A stretch of DNA of 64,000 nt from Epiperipatus broadwayi (GCA_028023455.1 JAQFVV010006270.1:5854834-5918833), one strand, 5' to 3'; positions 48,401 through 59,690 are shown, counted from the first letter of the stretch. Numbers and translations are program-made. The notes: a model not told the origin generated them from the letters alone.

Positions 48401-48885
48401 TTTATTGTTTTGTTATTTACATGAAATAAACAACTTTGTTATTTTTGTTACAGTATATGATATTATTCTTTGATCATCATTTTGATATCATTTAAATTCA
48501 GGTCAAGACAGCACATTGCTAATTTATTCAAGGTTACTCAAATAATTTTATTATATTTGCTATTTGAATCCAATAAGTTAAAAGTAAAATGTGTTCGTAA
48601 AAATCCCTGATATGCATATTCGTCTTGATAGTAGTAAATGTTTATTAAAGAAGAGCCCTGAGATAATTATTACAATAAGTCTTAATGAATATTTATCAAT
48701 AGAAACTCTTAAGATGATGTAGTCAATGAATAGATAAAACACAGTTATATAAGTCTGAAATCATTTAGGAATAAACCAGTGATTGTTGAAATATTATAAA
48801 AAAATTATATATTATATTTTAATATTTAAATCCTTGGGAAATTATATATTCACACTGATTATTTATTTTGTTTGGAAATGTGGAG
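45456..48885. other. A+T-rich DNA, nothing recognised
   Basis: Two slightly less A+T-rich patches (46720-46800 and 46910-46990) show no recognisable domain. The rest is low complexity. Confidence 0.45.
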
Positions 48886-48889
48886 TGAA

Positions 48890-49210
48890 TGCATTCATGT
48901 GGGTTAGAGTTTTATAAAGACTCAACCATATGCGAATGCGTTTTCAGTACACAGAAACGCAACCGGAAGTGCTTTTCCAGTTTCTCTCCGATTTTCGTTT
49001 TAGCGCAGTTAACTTCCTATTTACAGTCTCTTCCAAACAAAGTCAGAATACAAGGTTGCATGGCCTGTCCAATGTGCTGACTATTGATCAGCAAACGGTT
49101 TAGATTGACTGTCTAGCGTTTAAGCGATAGTGCCTGATTCTTAACATTTCCACTTTGAGAGGTTGCAATATATATATAAACGGCCACCACAATGTAAATT
49201 TTAGAACTGC
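48890..49210. promoter_or_regulatory. Less A+T-rich island with a perfect ETS site; possible regulatory element
   Basis: Composition departs clearly from the surroundings. It contains ACCGGAAGT (48962-48970), an excellent ETS-family site, with cgcaacc, tccgatttt and tttagcgcag nearby. It has an open frame of 63 codons (48889-49080) without a recognised domain. It may be an enhancer, a promoter or an unrecognised exon or repeat. Confidence 0.3.
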
Positions 49211-49366
49211 ATCCCATACGTAGAGATGTGTAGTTGAAATTATTAAGAGATTTATTAATGGAATAACATGATTACTAGAATCAGTAAAGAGAAGATTCAA
49301 GTGGTGGATGTATAAATAGCCATAATAAATGAGGTTAAATGATATCAGATAACCATAATAGACATG

Positions 49367-49444
49367 AAAATTTTTGAGAGCACAATTTAAGTAACCTGAT
49401 TCTAGCCAGCATCAGATTACTTAAACTGTGCTCTCAAAAATTTT
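49367..49444. repeat. Long near-perfect hairpin, 34-nt arms and 10-nt loop
   Basis: Arms 49367-49400 and 49411-49444 (aaaatttttgagagcaca and its complement at the outer part) flank the loop tctagccagc. The two arms differ at only two positions. In a minus-strand transcript both become G-U pairs, so the RNA would be fully paired; in a plus-strand transcript they are A-C mismatches. It is either a MITE-like palindrome or a miRNA-like precursor on the minus strand. Confidence 0.7.
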
Positions 49445-49469
49445 ACAACATTAAAAAAAAAAAAGTTCA

Positions 49470-49670
49470 CGTATCTGAAAAAATGAAGTTTTTTTTTAAC
49501 TGTGTGAATGATGATTGGACATATGGCAAAAGTGCTCTGAGGTTCCTTTATTGCTTATCAGTTGGAAATGAGATAAGCAATGGACCTTTTTGGATATACC
49601 ACCTCACTTCGTTTTTTGAGGAATGTTCACCGATATGCCAACTCATCTATCATCTTTCTATGTAGATAGT
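49470..49670. other. Unidentified segment with a 12-bp inverted repeat
   Basis: attgcttatc and its complement gataagcaat flank agttggaaat... within 49550-49582. A short frame (49483-49665, 60 codons) covers it without a recognised domain. Confidence 0.3.
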
Positions 49671-51095
49671 TTGTGACCAGAAGAGGATGAGCCATCGATA
49701 GTTTTTTTCTAATCAGTGAGGGATATCTGCATTTTTATTTATTTATGTATTCTGATGCGGCATGGTTACAGAAATATTTATTTATAAGTAATCATTTATC
49801 ACGTAATTTTATATTTTAGGTGATTTCTACCTGATAATAAAACTATTCCACAAGATGAAAAGTAAAAAGGCAATAGAGTATTATTATTATTATTCCATAT
49901 TGCATTAAATCTAAATCTTTCTTTGTGTGTATTTAGCTACTGTAACTTGTATTTAATCCATTTACAGCCTGAAAACTATTTTGGGCTTTTTTAATCTCTA
50001 TTACTTTGTTTTCATTGATTATATACTGACACCTACAAAGAATATATAATACTTGTGGTGTTTCTAGAAAAAGACAAAAGATATCAATGTCTATTTTTTG
50101 ATGTTTTAGAATAATGAATTTTCTTAAGTGAGTCATGTTTTTATATTTTATTAGAAATTTTATAAGAAATGTAATGAATTTATTAACAAAAATATAATTT
50201 AAAATTTATGAAGAAACTTCAAATTATTTTTAAATGTTAAAATCTTTTTTATTTTTATTTTAAATATGGTAATGACTATTTTTTAGCTTTATTACATTCC
50301 TTGGTATTTTATTTTTCTGTTAACATACTGCTTAATTTTTCCATAATGCAAACTGAACTGATTGTAACCAATTCTTCAAAATGATATTAAGCAAATTTAA
50401 ATGAAAACTTTAATTAAACAATATTTATATATTTTTGAATTAAAAATTAATTAGTTTTTGATTTATTTTCATTTGTTAATTATTTTGCTCATTGTCAAAA
50501 AAAAAAAAGGAAATGGGTGGTTTTATTTTATTTTTTTAATACTTATATAAGGCTAAAACCTTAGTACATGCGCCTTGAGTGCTTAATTTTAGCAAGAGAG
50601 ACCTCTACAAATTGTAACGCAAGATTCGACTTTATAAAGATAAGAGGGACCCCTCTTATCTCAACCTAATTTCTTAATTATATAGGCAAATCTAAAGTAT
50701 TTTGATTTGGGAGCATGAAGCTAATAAATTCTTCACTGATTAAGTTCACTATTTCTATTAAACATTAACATTCGCAAAATCTTTCGATTTACAACGAGTC
50801 AATATTCAGATATTAAATTTAGAAATATTTTGAATCAATTTAAAGTTGTAAATATTTTTATTTTTGTTAAAGAAATTTATACAAAATTTACTGCTATTCA
50901 TTTGGGTTAAATACAAAAAAAAAAAAAACTTTACTTAAAAATGACTTCAGTATTAAATTTTTTGATTATAATATTTTGCTATGATCTAATCATTAGTTAA
51001 TATCCAGAAACCTAATTCTAGATCTATGTTTTTATTTACTTTTTTAATAATAAAACTGACAAACCTACAAAAAGTTTAGCTTAGTTCATATATAT
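49671..51095. other. A+T-rich DNA, nothing recognised
   Basis: A small hairpin gataagagg/cctcttatc lies near 50640-50660. Otherwise low complexity. Confidence 0.45.
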
Positions 51096-51104
51096 ATATT
51101 GTAT

Positions 51105-51400
51105 ATAAAAGATCATCCATAAAATTTTAAAAAACAATGGCAAGATCAAGACCCATTGTATGTGATACCATAAAGTGCATTAATGTAAAATCATACCTTT
51201 TTTGGATTAAATGTATGAAATAAATAATAGTATAACAGGAGTTTGATTTTCATTGGAGATTATTTCAAGTACATTCGAAGAAAATATAATGACAATTGTC
51301 TTCATTGGGAAAAGACAGCAAAGAATAGATTACATTCGAGAGCTACAATTAGACGTATTGTTGAAAGTCTTAATTTAAAGAAAGTTGTATAAATGTCTAT
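51105..51400 (+). pseudogene. Decayed LINE C-terminal fragment
   Basis: KKQWQDQDP (about 51128-51155) recalls the IKWQDH motif, and CLHWEKTAKNRLHSRATIRR then IVES (about 51298-51372) resembles the arginine-rich C-terminal tail of the LINE group at 19.9-22.0 kb. Frames are shifted between the two blocks. Confidence 0.45.
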
Positions 51401-52057
51401 TAGCATGTTTTATTTCGGGACATATTTATGGTTGATCAACTGGTTTGTATAATTGCAAATTCATCTCTAGAATAATTTTCCGTAAACTTTTCCTCTTGGA
51501 GTTGGAATGTTGTTAGTAATGATAAAGAAATAGTTAATCAATTTCTCCAGTATTTATAACACAAAATCATATCTATAATTTGTCATAAATTTTTACATAT
51601 TCAAATATTTTTCAATTAACAGTTTTAACACAAGAAATATTTCATAATCGGAGAGTTTGAAAGTGTTATGGAGTTCACTATTAGAAACTCAAGAAATATG
51701 TAGATTGTGTTTGTCTGAAAGTTTGTGATAATATTTTATTTGTTAATTACGTGTTTGACTATTTCAGTTGTCTAGAATTGATTGTTTAAAAGAAAAAACT
51801 TAAAACTTTATATTAAGTTTTTTAAAATACATTTAACTGTTAGTAATAGCGTGTAATTTAAAATAATACCACATTCTGAGTGATAGTATTCTTCTTACTT
51901 CAGTTATTACTGGCCTGACTAGTGATAATACCAGTATGGGAATTTAACTCATTAGGCTTTAGTCACCTTGAATTAAGTATTCATGAATCTAAATGTCTCT
52001 GGTTCAATTCTCATGTATTTGATATGATTGGTAAAAGAAAAACAAATATTTCAGAAG
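51401..52057. other. A+T-rich DNA, nothing recognised
   Basis: A tRNA B-box-like tctggttcaattctc near 52001-52016 may be a SINE trace, but no A box was recognised. Confidence 0.35.
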
Positions 52058-52435
52058 TGAAATTACGGACATATAATTTATTTGTTAAAATGGCGGAATG
52101 AAAAAATATAAAACGGATTATTGAAGACAAAGGATTACGGCTAGAGAAATTGATAACTAGCCGGACCATAGAGAAATTGTGAGGACGCATTGATTGGCGG
52201 AACTACAGAAGAATGGACCATTGGAGTAACGAGAGAATCGAGCCAATGAACAGGTAAATCTGTCAATGTGTGAAGACACGTCACACAGCAAATAAAAAGA
52301 CTTTTTATATACTGTATACGTATTGTAGTGTAATTAGTTTAAAAGTAGCGAGAACTTAGAATATTTTATGTTTTGAATAAACCTATATAGTGTTGTAAAT
52401 AATAAAATGGAGTGTTTTTTTTTAAATACACGACA
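52058..52435 (+). mobile_element. Possible solo LTR of a Gypsy-like retrotransposon
   Basis: About 378 bp, less A+T-rich, starting tgaaattacggacatataat and ending aaatacacgaca. Inside are atggcgg, a tata-like tttttatatact (about 52301-52312) and aataaacc (about 52376), the order expected for an LTR. The beginning resembles mag/Gypsy LTR starts by memory only. I could not find a convincing target-site duplication or internal domain. Confidence 0.3.
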
Positions 52436-53230
52436 GTATTGAGACCGATCAGTCAGCAAAGCCTAAAGAAGAGTGGAAAATAATACCATTCAAAACATCA
52501 TGTTATCTACTGATTTGTGTGCTATTATTAATAGTTGAATGGACTTGGAAAGTTTAATTCAAGTTTGAATTTTTCTAAAGACATTTTGTAATTAATTCTA
52601 GATGATATAGTCCAACATAAAATTGCAAATATATAGATTGTATATATATACTTTCTTGGTGAATATTGTTAACAATTTTGAAATGTTATATAAATTAAAT
52701 AGTAAAGCTGATGCAAATTTAAGCCCATTTAACATAACTCCAATACATAGATTACAATAAATAAATAATTAAATAACACACAGATGTAAATCTCTAATAT
52801 ACGAATGGTTCATTGTGTAAGGAATACCCATTCAAAGCTTTTCAACAAAGTATGTAATTCTTTAAAGATTTGTGTAAGATTACTACATATCAAAAAGTTT
52901 ACCAATTTTGTTCTATAACTAGACCCGTTAAACAGTCAACATTTGAGACTAGAAGAATATATGAGATGGTGACATTATGAATCTACTAGCAGCAAACTTA
53001 CTGTATTCACATCTCTAACAAATATTAAAAATTATTATTAATCATTTATTATGCTAGTTGCTTATCAAAACCCAATTAAAATATTTTTATCAAAGTGGAT
53101 GTCTTTGTTGATACATAAAATTTGGCCTGCAGATTAAATTATAATGCGGTAATTGTAGTAAATACTGAACTAGTGATGAAGATAGGGAAAGGATTGACTT
53201 GAATCAATTGAAAAGTGTTGGTTCATCCAG
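52436..53230. other. A+T-rich DNA, nothing recognised
   Basis: No domain or repeat recognised. Confidence 0.45.
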
Positions 53231-53239
53231 AAATGCATC

Positions 53240-53331
53240 TTTTTTTTTTTTTCATGTGTCAAAGCATCGGCCGGGGAGCGAACCCGGGACAACTGCTTGT
53301 AAGGCAGCTGTGCTGACCACTCGGCCACAAA
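53240..53331 (-). mobile_element. Minimal tRNA-derived SINE, Val-like
   Basis: Minus strand: gtggccgagtggtcagcac (A box), an anticodon-loop-like ccttacaag (UAC if read as a tRNA), cccgggttcgctccccgg (T arm with B box), then ccgatgctttgacacatg and a poly-A run. Imperfect direct repeats aatgcatct and aatgtatct flank it. No 3' CCA-type acceptor context; the poly-A tail and duplications show a retroposed copy rather than a tRNA gene. Confidence 0.8.
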
Positions 53332-53382
53332 ATGTATCTTTGGATCATTTTTACATGTTTTTATTCATGTTTTAAGAATGTG

Positions 53383-53420
53383 TGAAAATTTTAAATATAT
53401 ATATATATAAATTTTCACAA
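53383..53420. repeat. AT-rich hairpin
   Basis: tgtgaaaattt and aaattttcaca flank an (AT)n core, giving a perfect palindrome of about 38 bp. Confidence 0.7.
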
Positions 53421-54840
53421 ATTCGTTATAGTAATTTTTTATCTGTAAGTATGAATAGTATTCAAGCATCTAATTTGCAATACATTATATAAATTAAATT
53501 GCACAGCAAGAGAAAACAAAACCCCATTAGATTATTTTGGTGAAGTTCATATGACTTCTTTAATTTTTTTTCTGAATCTGATTAGAAATTATTAGTTTTG
53601 AAACTTATAATTATAATAATGTGTGTGCAATATCCTTGTTATCTTAGTTTGAGCTAACTTTAGATAAAGATCTATCAAAAAAGCACTATTGTTCTATTTG
53701 AAGGAAGGTGGAGATAACTAAACAATAGATTATAATAGCTGAATAATATTAGTGGTAACATTAATTTTTGTCAATAAGTCATTGAAAATATATCGATTTG
53801 TTAGTGTATTCTTTTAATTATAAATGCTTGTTGATTTTATATAGTCTGATGTTCTGCAAGTAGAAGCATATATGTAAATAATTAAATGTTAACCTGGTAG
53901 ATAGTGGAAATTAGGAGTAAACTATAGTGGACTTAATTGTTTTTGGATAATTACTTTTAAGTCAACAGGAATTGCTTTCAGTTAAGAGTTTTTAGATATA
54001 TTAAAGTTAATATATTATTAACATTGAAAAAATTTAATAATTATTTGATAAAAAATACTATTTTAAAAATAGATTGTGATTTTTATAATGTAAACTAATT
54101 AATTTTTATTTTGTATGTTATTTTTCTACTAAAGGCAGATTATTAATCAAGACAGTGATACAATTAATAAGTTTAATAATATATATATAACAAAATGAAA
54201 AAACCCATTATATGATTATATGTATGTATTAGATTAATTTTTATTTATTTATTTATTTTAGACAATGGTTTAATGCTGTAACTAAAGACTTCACCTAAAA
54301 CTGAGTGATGATTTTGTAATCATTCAGAATGAAATTTTGTTAAAAAGAGGCAGTTTTCTTGCTGTAAGTTATAATAATTGTTCATTTTATTATTAAAATA
54401 TTTGGATTAGTATACTAAGTGCTATCATATTCATTTTTGTTATGATTTTTTTTTATTGTTCTAGGTTTTAACATTATCAACAGATACCAATATAAATTAA
54501 TCTTGACAAATTTATAAAATAATTTTTGATTTATAAATATATGTAAATAGTGTATGCTGAAAAAATAAATTATTATATTACGTACTGAACATATAAATTT
54601 AATAAATAATAAAAATCGCATGTAACAGCTATATAAATATATATTAATAATAATTACATATAAAAATCCTTTTTCAGCATATGGTTTCATGCCCTTTTTT
54701 TGTTTTAACGTTAATCAATTATTGCAGATAGACTACCATCTAATGTATAATAGAAAGAATACCATCTAGTGTTGTATAATTGAAGTAAAATAAAAATAAC
54801 AACATCAATAAATAGATGCTTAACATTTGGAAAAGGCATG
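53421..54840. other. A+T-rich DNA, nothing recognised
   Basis: The minus-strand frame 54690-54415 is Ile/Tyr/Phe-rich without a domain. Confidence 0.45.
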
Positions 54841-54848
54841 GTCAAGCG

Positions 54849-54938
54849 TTGGTGGTCGAGTGGTCAGCACGGCTGCCTTACAAGCAGTTGTCGCGGGTTC
54901 GCTTACCGGCCAATGCTTTGACACATGAAAAAAAAAAC
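54849..54938 (+). mobile_element. Minimal tRNA-derived SINE, Val-like
   Basis: ggtggtcgagtggtcagcac, gctgccttacaagcag, gcgggttcgcttaccgg, caatgctttgacacatg and poly-A match the 53.24-kb copy closely, on the opposite strand. No clear target-site duplication. Confidence 0.75.
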
Positions 54939-55159
54939 AACAACTATGTGCCGAAATGGCTTTTTTTTTTCTAAATGTGTAATCATTTTTAATATATATT
55001 TATATAGCTGTTCTATATAATTTTTATTATTTATTGTAATTTATATGAAAATACAGCATAATGGATTTCATTAATTTCCATTTTTGATGACTGAACATTT
55101 AACAAAATTAAAATGACATTTGCATTCAAAAATAGTTACTGTTCTTGTTTCAGATCCTT

Positions 55160-55270
55160 CATTTTTTTTTTTTTTTCACATGTATATGGTCATGGGTATC
55201 GGTTGTATAAGACAGAGTGAATAACTAAAGGAAGCTTGAAAGTCTGGGTTCAAATCCCCTCTAATCATAC
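55160..55270 (+). mobile_element. tRNA-derived SINE, second family
   Basis: tttttcacatgtatatggtc, gggtatcggttgtataagac, gaaagtctgggttcaaatcc and cctctaat match the 61.73-kb copy. The conserved 5' block (cagcacgaaata) is missing, so this copy is 5'-truncated. Confidence 0.6.
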
Positions 55271-55495
55271 GAATAATATATAATGATTGTATTCATATTT
55301 ACTAGGTACTTAGTTATATAACATCTTTTTAATAAATTTTTTTAAAAAAAATTATTTTAAAAATTTTCCAATTTTTAATTATGAAAATAATAATAAGCAG
55401 GCAAAACCCACTATACGTATGCCACACACAGCAAGCTAGAGTAATCAATGGATGCCAGAAGGCTTGTGCATAAAATCCCCATCTAGTGCCTACTC

Positions 55496-55554
55496 ATCCA
55501 ATATCCCCAGACTAGTTTCTGGCTTGTGGCCTTCGTCAGTGAGGAGCCTTGGAT
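55496..55554 (-). ncRNA. Hammerhead ribozyme, family A consensus, all core residues intact
   Basis: Sequence of the ribozyme segment is the same as at 43950-44008: CUGACGA, stem II GGC/GCC, GAAAC, UA, GUC, and both six-pair stem I helices. Confidence 0.85.
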
Positions 55555-55608
55555 CTGAGAGCACTGCATCTAGATCTTGTGCATAAAAACCCCATCTAGT
55601 GCCTACTC

Positions 55609-55667
55609 ATCCAATATCCCCAGACTAGTTTCTGGCTTGTGGCCTTCGTCAGTGAGGAGCCTTGAAT
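55609..55667 (-). ncRNA. Hammerhead ribozyme, family A, intact core
   Basis: As the neighbouring copy except one change in the distal stem I strand (AUUCAA instead of AUCCAA, giving a G-U pair). A transcript through both copies could release the 113-nt fragment between the two cleavage sites. Confidence 0.8.
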
Positions 55668-55865
55668 CTGACGAAGGCCACAAGCCAGAAACTAGTCTGG
55701 GGATATTAGATGAGTAGGCACTAGATGGGGATTTTATGCACAAGCCTTCTGGCACCCATTGATTACTCTAGCTTGCTGTGTGTGGCAATACGTATAGTGA
55801 GTTTTGCCTGTTTTAACAACAGTTATGCACAAGCATAAGAAGTGGTGGTCATGTGATGTTTATTG
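55668..55865 (+). repeat. HHR repeat family A, plus-strand partial copy starting at the ribozyme core
   Basis: Begins exactly at ctgacgaaggccacaagcc and continues through ggggatattagatgagtag, gatggggattttatgcaca, gcaatacgtatagtgagttt and agtggtggtcatgtgatgtt. It lacks the 5' stem I strand. With the preceding minus-strand ribozyme it forms a long perfect hairpin with a loop of about 15 nt. Confidence 0.85.
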
Positions 55866-58260
55866 GAAAATAATAATATCGATGAACAATCTCATACTAA
55901 ATTTCCGCAATTATTGAGAAATTGAATGCTTGAAGTTGATTACAATCTCAAAAACTAGGATTATTTTCTTATCAAATAGTTATGATAGCTTACAAAAGTT
56001 TATTTTTTATTAAGTAGGCTATGGATATTTTTAAAAGTTATAAATTAACCTCAAAATTCAGTTTATGATTTGTGAATATTCATTTCGAGTCAAGCTGTTC
56101 AACCAGCAGATCTTAGTTTATATTATAAATTCATCACCGACTAAAACATCTTGGTCTGTAAAATTTGAAGGATTTTTATTTTTTTTTTAGTATCAATAGT
56201 TTATTAAATGCCAAAAACACACAGATATGCAAAAACCAACGTATTTTTCAGTTTCGAGGTTCTAAAAGAATATAATAATTTTTTTATTGCTTTCAATGTT
56301 AGTCATGATGAAAATTCTTGTCACATTTTAAAGGATATTAGATATATAAACTTATAAGACATCCATAAATTCATTAAAATTATGTATTTTTTTGGAAAAC
56401 TAAGTAAATATAATAATTTTATGTTACACAAAAGACGTTATAGACAGTCTAGAAATTTTTTTTAAACTCAAAATAATGATTGAAAGTAGAAAATTAAGTC
56501 CAAAGAGAATATCTAACTAACTGAAATTATATAGTAAGAAATGAAATTTGGAATAAGACTTGGAATGACTGATTGTATACTTTTCTATGTATGAGGCTTT
56601 AGTCTTACGAGAGAAAATGGGAGCAATGGAAATGTGAAAAATATTAATAATAAACTGGATTGCAAAGATTTATAAGATAAAATTTATGGCACATGATCCA
56701 GGAAAAGATCAATGTAAACAAATGTTTTCCCAAGATATTACTAACAATGTCAGAGAGAGATTAATAATTTTTATTAGTCATTCATTAGACTAGCGATTAT
56801 CCAATAATGAATAATAATTCTGTAGTGTAATTTTCACTACATTAATCACATGCAAGGTAAGAACTGGTTTCTATCTGCTTTTAACACCTTGTGGAGGGAT
56901 GTAATCATAAACGTATGATCAAAGATATGTGAAAAAGATTTATGATCCCCAAGATGCACATTTCACGCTGAACCAGCACTCATCAGTCGGCCCAGACTAT
57001 CATTTTTTATACATATCTTTATTTTTATTCTATATATATATATATATAAATAGAGAGATTGTTTTGGAAATTATTTGTCTCTAATATTCAGTTATTACCA
57101 TAGAATCAGAAGATATTCTCTTGCATTTGAATTGCATTTTAATCAAAATCAGGAAAAATGCTGCATTTTTTTAAAAATGATTTAATGGGTAAAATTATTA
57201 TTTATTTTTTTGTCTTAATTTTAAGAAATTTTTTTAAATGAAAATTTTGCTCGAGATTGACCCAGTTTAAAAAAAAAGCAAATATCTATGAGATAATTGT
57301 ATACTGTTTATTATTCATTCTTGGCTCATAAAATTTTTGTGTTCCTGAACTCATTTAGCTTAAAATGAATTTGCGAACTTATTAAAATAATCTTATCTCG
57401 AAGATTCGTACCATTTAAACACAGAAGTAAAAGTTATAGGTTTATTGAGATAACCAATAATAAGATTATTTACAGCCAATAACCTTAACTCTGCAGTTTA
57501 TGTCAATAAAATAAAAGACTAGTTTTCCCTTAAGAAATTTGAACGTCATATCTCACCATAGTAATAATATTCAAATACATTTAAGCTTATATTTGATGTC
57601 AGAGTCTGTTATTAAGATATGAGGCAATACAATTAATATGGTAAAGAAGCAACTGCTGTTTATTATTAAATTAGCAAAGGTATCGGAACAAACAGAATTT
57701 TGCACATTTAGAAGACTCCTTTAACACCTTCGCTCTGTCTAGATCAATATACACTACTCCTGTTTTATATAATAGGTCTCGTACATTATAATTAATCTTC
57801 AGTTTCAGATATATACTAGAAATTGCCCTTGGATTTTTTTTTACTTTCAGTATACTACTTTTGAAAAAAAAATAATGAAAAAAATATTTGCTTTATCAAA
57901 ATATAATTTCTTTTTATTTTGTAAAAGCAAATAAATACATAAATTTATGACTATTAGAAAAGTGTCTTTTGAAAATAATGTTCTTAAATGTATTGGAAAT
58001 GGCTTTTTTTGTTGTTGACATAATGGAATAATTCGATGTCGATATCATCCTGGGATGTTAATAATAAAGCAGTAAAAACAAATACCAAAAAAGGTATTTA
58101 AAAATATTTATTGATATTGTTGATACTTAGACGTGTAATGTTCTTCAAGCATTTTATATAAAGTTTTTTCTGACGTCAAGATAAAAAAGATAATAGTTTA
58201 TTAAAATAGCTTAATGAATTTAAACCTAAATCGAAAACTTTGCATGCGAAAATATATTTG
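55866..58260. other. A+T-rich DNA with one weak dispersed repeat
   Basis: 56855-56915 (acatgcaaggtaagaactgg, gcttttaacaccttgtggag) resembles 31150-31215. Otherwise nothing recognised. Confidence 0.4.
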
Positions 58261-58614
58261 TAAAATAATATAGGCGCTATTGCGCCTGACCGCAAAGCTA
58301 CTTTTGCTTAAAAACAAAATAAAATTATATTACTCTGCAAGCGCTTTTAAGAGACGTGCTCTCATCTTCATAGCTCTGAGTGAAGTAATTATATGCAAAT
58401 TATGCAAAGTTCAAAGGTTAATTACTCTATTTCTTTGAGATTGCGAAGCATGTGTCTTTGCGGTTGATGGCGTTGCAATCCATCGCAATGAAGCAGGCCT
58501 CCTTAACTTTTCTTTTTATGTCTCTTGAAAGCGCTTGCAGAGTAATATAATTTTATTTTGTTTTTAAGTAAAAGTAGCTTTGCGGTCAGGTGCAATAGCG
58601 CCTATATTATTTTA
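58261..58614 (-). mobile_element. Penelope-like element 3' tail bounded by 95-bp inverted repeats
   Basis: Arms 58261-58355 and 58520-58614 (outer taaaataatataggcgctat, inner gcaagcgctttt...gagac) are near-perfect inverted repeats. Between them the minus strand encodes RDIKRKVKEACFIAMDCNAI, then NRKDTCFAISKK, the last residues of the PLE GIY-YIG protein, followed by the PLE tail with tatgcaaattatgcaaa. The right arm corresponds to coding end plus upstream inverted 3' sequence. This is a truncated PLE insertion with an inverted 3' segment, a structure known for PLEs. Confidence 0.75.
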
Positions 58615-59270
58615 TTTAATGAATTTAGTGATGTGGAATTTTATAATCTAATATTGTTAAAACTTTTCTAGATAGTTTATGATTTGACCAATTGAATATT
58701 TTCATGGTCTTATCATTTAATGGATAGAGCTTAGTCTTGGTTAAATGCACAATTTATTTTTTTGATAACACGATGCTTTTTTTATTATGTACCTAGGTTT
58801 GACACTTTTTTTTTCTTGAGCTACATGTTGAGAATTTTTATCACCACAGAAATATCTGAGTTTAATTGCAGTGGTTTGAATTGTTTATGAATCAACTCTA
58901 TATGTTTTTAAGTGGTTTTGTTTATAGCAAATTTAAATATCTACTGAAACTTATTTTGAAAATCAAATCTTCAGCATTAATTAATCCTTTTGCTAATCGA
59001 ATCCTCACCTAAGGCTAAATTAAATGAAATTAGTTAAAGAAACATTTTTAAATATATATTCTGAGTTTTTTTTTAATTGATTTTGTGTTGTTTCCTTTTT
59101 TTTATTTTAAAAAAGGGCAAAACAAAACAAAAATAAATTATCAAAAGCAGTTAAAGAGCCTAATTCAAAACAGCATAATCAGAAATAGATCTTCATCATA
59201 AAATATGTCTATATTATGTAGAAGTGGATTTGTCAGCGTAAGTTATCAATGAGATGAATTTCATTAAGTT
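58615..59270. other. A+T-rich DNA, nothing recognised
   Basis: No domain or repeat recognised. Confidence 0.45.
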
Positions 59271-59275
59271 AGAAA

Positions 59276-59560
59276 GATGGAAAAAACTAATTGGATGAAT
59301 AAAATGACAGATGAAGAAGTGTGGAAAGAGTAAATGAGAAAAAAGATTTATTGAGGAAATTAGTTTATAAAAAGAGAAATTGGATTGGGAATATATTAAG
59401 CAAGAAGAATAGTTGAATGAAAGATATTTTGGAGGGAATGATGAATGGAAACAAAAAGAAAGGATGGAAAAGATTGCCCTTGCTGGATGATATAAGAGAT
59501 GGAAAGAGATATGGAATTTGTGACTGCTCTGTGGACTTATCCATAAGATAGAATACTATT
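59276..59560 (+). pseudogene. Decayed LINE C-terminus, same family as 45.06 kb
   Basis: The plus strand reads RWKKLIG, TDEEVWKE, KKRNWIGNILSKKNS, MKDILEGMMNGNKKKGWKRL, PLLDDIRDGKRYG, closely collinear with the 45.06-kb protein, with stops and a frameshift. GATGATAATGA follows as a possible tail remnant. Confidence 0.75.
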
Positions 59561-59642
59561 GATGATAATGAGTGTAAGCATCAACAGATACCAGATGATA
59601 GTGCTTAATAAATCTTTATCCAGTTCTGTCCTATCTAAATTT

Positions 59643-59690
59643 CTCTATACTTGTTTCTAGTTTACGGTTTTCATCAATGTGGGTATTTTT
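59643..59690 (-). ncRNA. Hammerhead remnant, family C
   Basis: ttgtttctagtttacggttt and tcatcaatg correspond to GAAAC, a stem II and an AUUGAUGA core on the minus strand. The cleavage region is not preserved. Confidence 0.3.

Larger units (their letters stand above)
55395..55667 (-). repeat. HHR repeat family A, minus strand, with two adjacent ribozyme copies
   Basis: Starts aggcaaaacccactatacgt, then the terminal block, a consensus ribozyme (55496-55554), gagcactgcatctagatctt, and then jumps back to gtgcataaaaaccccatcta and a second ribozyme (55609-55667). The second unit lacks most of the monomer, so two ribozymes lie only 113 bp apart. An inverted copy begins within the next few bases. 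Confidence 0.85.

Noticed and set aside
53240-53331. Functional tRNA-Val gene
   Set aside because: Poly-A tail, flanking direct repeats and a shared non-tRNA 3' extension show a retroposed SINE.
54415-54690. 91-codon minus-strand open frame
   Set aside because: Ile/Tyr/Phe/Asn-rich, typical of a translated A+T-rich sequence; no domain.
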